A stretch of DNA of 64,000 bases from Halothiobacillus sp. (GTDB lineage Bacteria > Pseudomonadota > Gammaproteobacteria > JAAZVP01). The stretch's first letter is position 1. Every line of letters begins with the position of its first letter. A model generated the notes under the pieces. That model was given only the letters and a program-made list of their open reading frames with translations, was not told where the DNA came from and ran no database searches. Shown one piece after another: positions 61,794-64,000 of the stretch. The translations under genes were made by a program, and so were the position numbers. The stretch covers positions 1 to 64,000 of the forward strand of contig JAAZVP010000004.1 of the NCBI GenBank assembly GCA_018623495.1. Reading direction: 5' to 3'.

Positions 61794-63044
61794 TTATCCC
61801 GCCGTGCTGAAATGCCGCCGGAAGCGGGCCATGGCCACCAGGAAGACGGCCAGGCCGATGGCGGCCATCATGACGAGTTCGTCTTTCACGATGGCCAGAT
61901 CCGCGTCGCGGAAGAGCACGGCCATGGAGAAGTCCACGTAGTAGCGCAGCGGGGAGATGGCCATCAGGTCCCGCAGCCAGCCGGGCATGGATTCGGCGGG
62001 GGTGAACACCCCGGAGAGAAAGACCATGGGCGTGACCACCAGCATCAGTACCAGCACGAACTGCGCCACGGTGCGCACCAGGGTGGCCAGCACCATGCCG
62101 ATGGCGGTGGCGGAGAACTGGTAGACCAGGGTCCCCAGCAGGAACAGCGGTGTAGAACCGGGGATGGGAGTGGCCAGCACGTTGCCGATGATGATCCACA
62201 GTGACAGAGTGGCCCCGACCTGCACCACCAGGGCATTCGACCCGATCTTGGCCAGCATGATCTCCGCCGGGGTCAGGGGCATGACCAGCAGGTGCTCGAT
62301 GGTGCCGTGTTCCTGCTCGCGGATCAGGGCGGCGGCGGGGAGCATGATGGAGAGCACGGTGACCATCAGCAGCAGCTCCGCCACGCCCAGAAACCAGGTG
62401 GCTTCGGCGTTGGCGTTGTACTGGATGCGGACCACGGCATCGATCGGCGGGGCCCGCTCGCTGGATTGCAGAAAGCGGCGGGTCTCGTCCTCGATGATGC
62501 GCTGGATGTAGACCGCGCCGGTGAAGGCCTGGCCCACGGCCGTGGCGTCCACGTTGAGCTGCACGGTGGGCGATTGGCCCGCCACCAGGTCGGCCTGGAA
62601 GTCCGGCGGGATGTCCAACACGAAGGTGTAGCGGCCGGAATCCAGAGCCTCGTCGATGGCGTCGACCGAAATGCGTTCCGGCGGCTGGAACTCGGGTTCC
62701 TGGAAGCCGGCCACGATCCGCTGGGCCACCGTGGAGCGATCCTCGTCGACCACTGCCACGGCGGCGTTTTTCACCTGCACCGCCTGGTCGGTGGCGGTGA
62801 TGATGTCCAGGGAGAAGGCATAGACCACGAACAGCAGCAGGATCGGGTCGTGGCGCAGGCTGGCCAGTTCCTTGATGCCGAGGTGAAAGATCCGCAAACA
62901 CCCCGAGAGAACTGCTGCGCCACCCGATGGCTGCGTTGGGAGGTGCTCGCTTCCTCGCCTATCTGCTTGATATGTCTCGGGCGCTGCGCGCCTTCCGCCT
63001 TGCCCTCGGGTCGCTCGCGACGCTCTCTCAGGGTGTTTGTTCAT
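61794..63044 (-). CDS. ABC-2 type transporter permease, YhhJ-like
   Basis: Inner-membrane ABC-2 permease of an exporter. The first helix (ILLLFVVYAFSLDIITATDQ) is followed by a large periplasmic domain, then five or so C-terminal helices with AALIREQEHGTIEHLLVMPL, the ABC-2 motif. Homologues start at RIFHLGIKEL, which here follows TTG 62897. The ATG at 63044, just after the upstream stop (TGAGATG), gives an extra 49 residues, all encoded by the 145-bp inverted-repeat element, in frame. Either start is possible; I list the ATG because of its coupling to the upstream gene. With the ATG the product is 416 residues; with TTG 367, nearer E. coli YhhJ. Confidence 0.85.
   Translation of the reverse strand: MNKHPERASRATRGQGGRRAAPETYQADRRGSEHLPTQPSGGAAVLSGCLRIFHLGIKELASLRHDPILLLFVVYAFSLDIITATDQAVQVKNAAVAVVDEDRSTVAQRIVAGFQEPEFQPPERISVDAIDEALDSGRYTFVLDIPPDFQADLVAGQSPTVQLNVDATAVGQAFTGAVYIQRIIEDETRRFLQSSERAPPIDAVVRIQYNANAEATWFLGVAELLLMVTVLSIMLPAAALIREQEHGTIEHLLVMPLTPAEIMLAKIGSNALVVQVGATLSLWIIIGNVLATPIPGSTPLFLLGTLVYQFSATAIGMVLATLVRTVAQFVLVLMLVVTPMVFLSGVFTPAESMPGWLRDLMAISPLRYYVDFSMAVLFRDADLAIVKDELVMMAAIGLAVFLVAMARFRRHFSTAG
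62895..63039. mobile_element. 145-bp inverted-repeat (MITE-like) element
   Basis: Ends are CAAACACCCCGAGAGA (62895-62910) and TCTCTCAGGGTGTTTG (63024-63039), inverted repeats matching at 15 of 16 positions. The interior has no transposase. The element sits between two permease genes that in relatives are adjacent or overlapping, and its left end supplies the TTG in front of the conserved permease N-terminus. No obvious target-site duplication is seen. Whether it recurs in the genome must be checked; nothing else like it is in this window. Confidence 0.72.
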
Positions 63045-63045
63045 C

Positions 63046-64000
63046 TCAGCGCTCCCGCTTGCGCAGCAGCAGGGTGCTGGCCGCCGTGATCACCGCGAAG
63101 AAGATCACCAGGGCCGCGTAGTCGTCCAGCAGCGGGGCGATCCCCAGGTCCTTGGTGAAGGTGCCCACCGAGATGTTGAGGAAGTAGGTGGTGGGGAACA
63201 GGTTGCCGAACAGCCAGGATCCGCCCTCCAGGCTGGAGACGGGTGAGAGCAGCCCCGAGTACTGGAAGGAGGGGATCATGGTCAGGATCAGGGTGACGAA
63301 CGAGGCGGCCACCTGGGTGCGGGTGAAGATCGAGATCAGCAGCCCGATGCTGGTGGCCGCGAAGGCGAAGGGGATGGCCCCCAGCACCAGGGCGGTGATG
63401 CTGCCGCCGATGGGCACGTCGAACAGCAACACCGTCAGCCCGGCCAGGATGACGAAATTGAGGAAGGTGATCACCGCATAGGGCAGCTGCTTGCCCCACA
63501 AGAACTCCAGCTTGCGGGTGGGCGTGGCGTAGAAGTTGGTGATCGAGCCCAGCTCGCGCTCGCGGACCACGGCCACCGCGGTGAGCATGGCCGGGATCAG
63601 CACCAGGATGGCGGCGATCAGCCCGGGGACGAAGGCGTTTTTCGAGAGCAGGGCCTGGTTGTACCAGTAGCGGGTGGCCACGTTCACGTCGGCCGCCAGC
63701 AGGGCCTCCAGGCCACGATCCCGGGCCAGGCGCTCGACATGATCGGCATGCACCCCCAGGGCATAACCCCGGGCGGTCTCGGCCCGGTAGGGCATGGTGC
63801 CCTCGATGCGCAGGGCCACCTCGGTGGGCCGCCCCGAGCGCAGGTCGGCACCGAAATCCGGAGGGATCTCGATGCCCAGGCGCGTCTGTCCCTGCTGGAA
63901 GCTCTTTTCCATGGCCGCCTGGCTGTCCACGGTCACGATCTTCTCGAAGTAGGGCGAGGCCGCAAAGGCCTGCACGTACTCCCGGCTTTCGGGGCTCCGG
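63046..64000 (-). CDS. ABC-2 type transporter permease or RbbA C-terminal part, 5' end outside window
   Basis: The reading frame is open to the right edge (SPESREYVQAFAASPYFEKI), so the start lies beyond the window. Visible parts are a periplasmic domain with MEKSFQQGQTRLGIEIPPDF and IEGTMPYRAETARGYALG, then five or six helices with VVRERELGSITNFYATPTRK, the ABC-2 permease motif. In E. coli this sequence type is either the membrane half of RbbA (ATPase-ATPase-permease) or a stand-alone permease; both pair with YhhJ. Its stop is one base before the ATG of the next permease gene. Confidence 0.87.
   Translation of the reverse strand, partial: RSPESREYVQAFAASPYFEKIVTVDSQAAMEKSFQQGQTRLGIEIPPDFGADLRSGRPTEVALRIEGTMPYRAETARGYALGVHADHVERLARDRGLEALLAADVNVATRYWYNQALLSKNAFVPGLIAAILVLIPAMLTAVAVVRERELGSITNFYATPTRKLEFLWGKQLPYAVITFLNFVILAGLTVLLFDVPIGGSITALVLGAIPFAFAATSIGLLISIFTRTQVAASFVTLILTMIPSFQYSGLLSPVSSLEGGSWLFGNLFPTTYFLNISVGTFTKDLGIAPLLDDYAALVIFFAVITAASTLLLRKRER

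Noticed and set aside
62927-63121. Plus-strand ORF across the 145-bp element
   Set aside because: Runs out of the element into antisense of the permease gene; no start signal, no family.

Overview
The window is a GC-rich chromosomal stretch from a flagellated gammaproteobacterium. The gene set is FleQ with a sigma54-type fli cluster, SfsA, LolC/LolD, DUF2062 beside ComEC, a DUF1820 protein and a split B12-dependent ribonucleotide reductase (NrdJa/NrdJb). Together with the very high GC and frequent GTG/TTG starts this suggests the Ectothiorhodospiraceae/Chromatiales area; that placement is inference, since no rRNA is present. There are no tRNA or rRNA genes, CRISPR arrays, prophages or transposase genes in the window.

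Layout. 1-9.4 kb: flagellar regulator fleQ followed by fliE-F-G-H-I-J-K on the + strand, with a good -24/-12 promoter before fliE. 9.4-14.6 kb: a minus-strand block of mfd, a CsiV-like protein, an RDD protein and a small membrane protein. 14.7-19.6 kb: two tandem DUF1631 paralogues, the second with a long Glu/Pro/Ala hexanucleotide-repeat linker. 19.7-21.1 kb: a catalytically degenerate agmatine/peptidylarginine deiminase-family protein and a small BamE-like periplasmic protein. 21.1-33.2 kb: mostly housekeeping genes (sfsA, lolC, lolD, DUF2062, comEC, valS, recQ, DUF1820) with two unknown genes. 33.4-39.8 kb: an ABC-class ATPase, a decayed DUF488 gene, and nrdJa-nrdJb with a 377-residue intein in NrdJa. 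40-44.5 kb: a minus-strand group of PAS protein, short-chain dehydrogenase, PhoD-type phosphatase and sulfatase. 44.6-54.1 kb: a metallophosphoesterase remnant, DUF4197, a GlsB/YeaQ-like protein, a c-type-haem chemoreceptor with a flagellar sigma28-like promoter, DUF3999, DUF2339, an alpha/beta hydrolase and a membrane protein. 54.5-64 kb: a MASE1-LOV-GGDEF protein, a sulfotransferase, a phospho-signalling module (FHA protein, transmembrane Ser/Thr kinase, PP2C phosphatase, LysM/TPR lipoprotein) and two ABC-2 permeases with a 145-bp inverted-repeat element between them.

How the genes fit together. FleQ would activate the fliE promoter with sigma54, and the haem chemoreceptor would be made later under FliA, so the flagellar and chemotaxis parts form a hierarchy. 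The FHA protein, kinase and PP2C form a write/read/erase phosphorylation set, converging on a cell-envelope LysM lipoprotein co-transcribed with the phosphatase. LolC/LolD, the CsiV-like protein and the BamE-like protein point to envelope maintenance.

Most unusual items: the 145-bp element that is read in frame as the N-terminus of an ABC permease; the deiminase-like protein lacking its catalytic Cys and other active-site residues; the DUF488 gene with two compensating frameshifts and a lost start; the apparently frameshifted membrane tail of the FHA protein; the NrdJa intein with both LAGLIDADG motifs; the LOV-GGDEF and haem chemoreceptor sensors; and recQ, whose only well-placed start is ATT. 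Coordinates of starts were moved from the ORF track where a Shine-Dalgarno sequence or family N-terminus favoured another codon.
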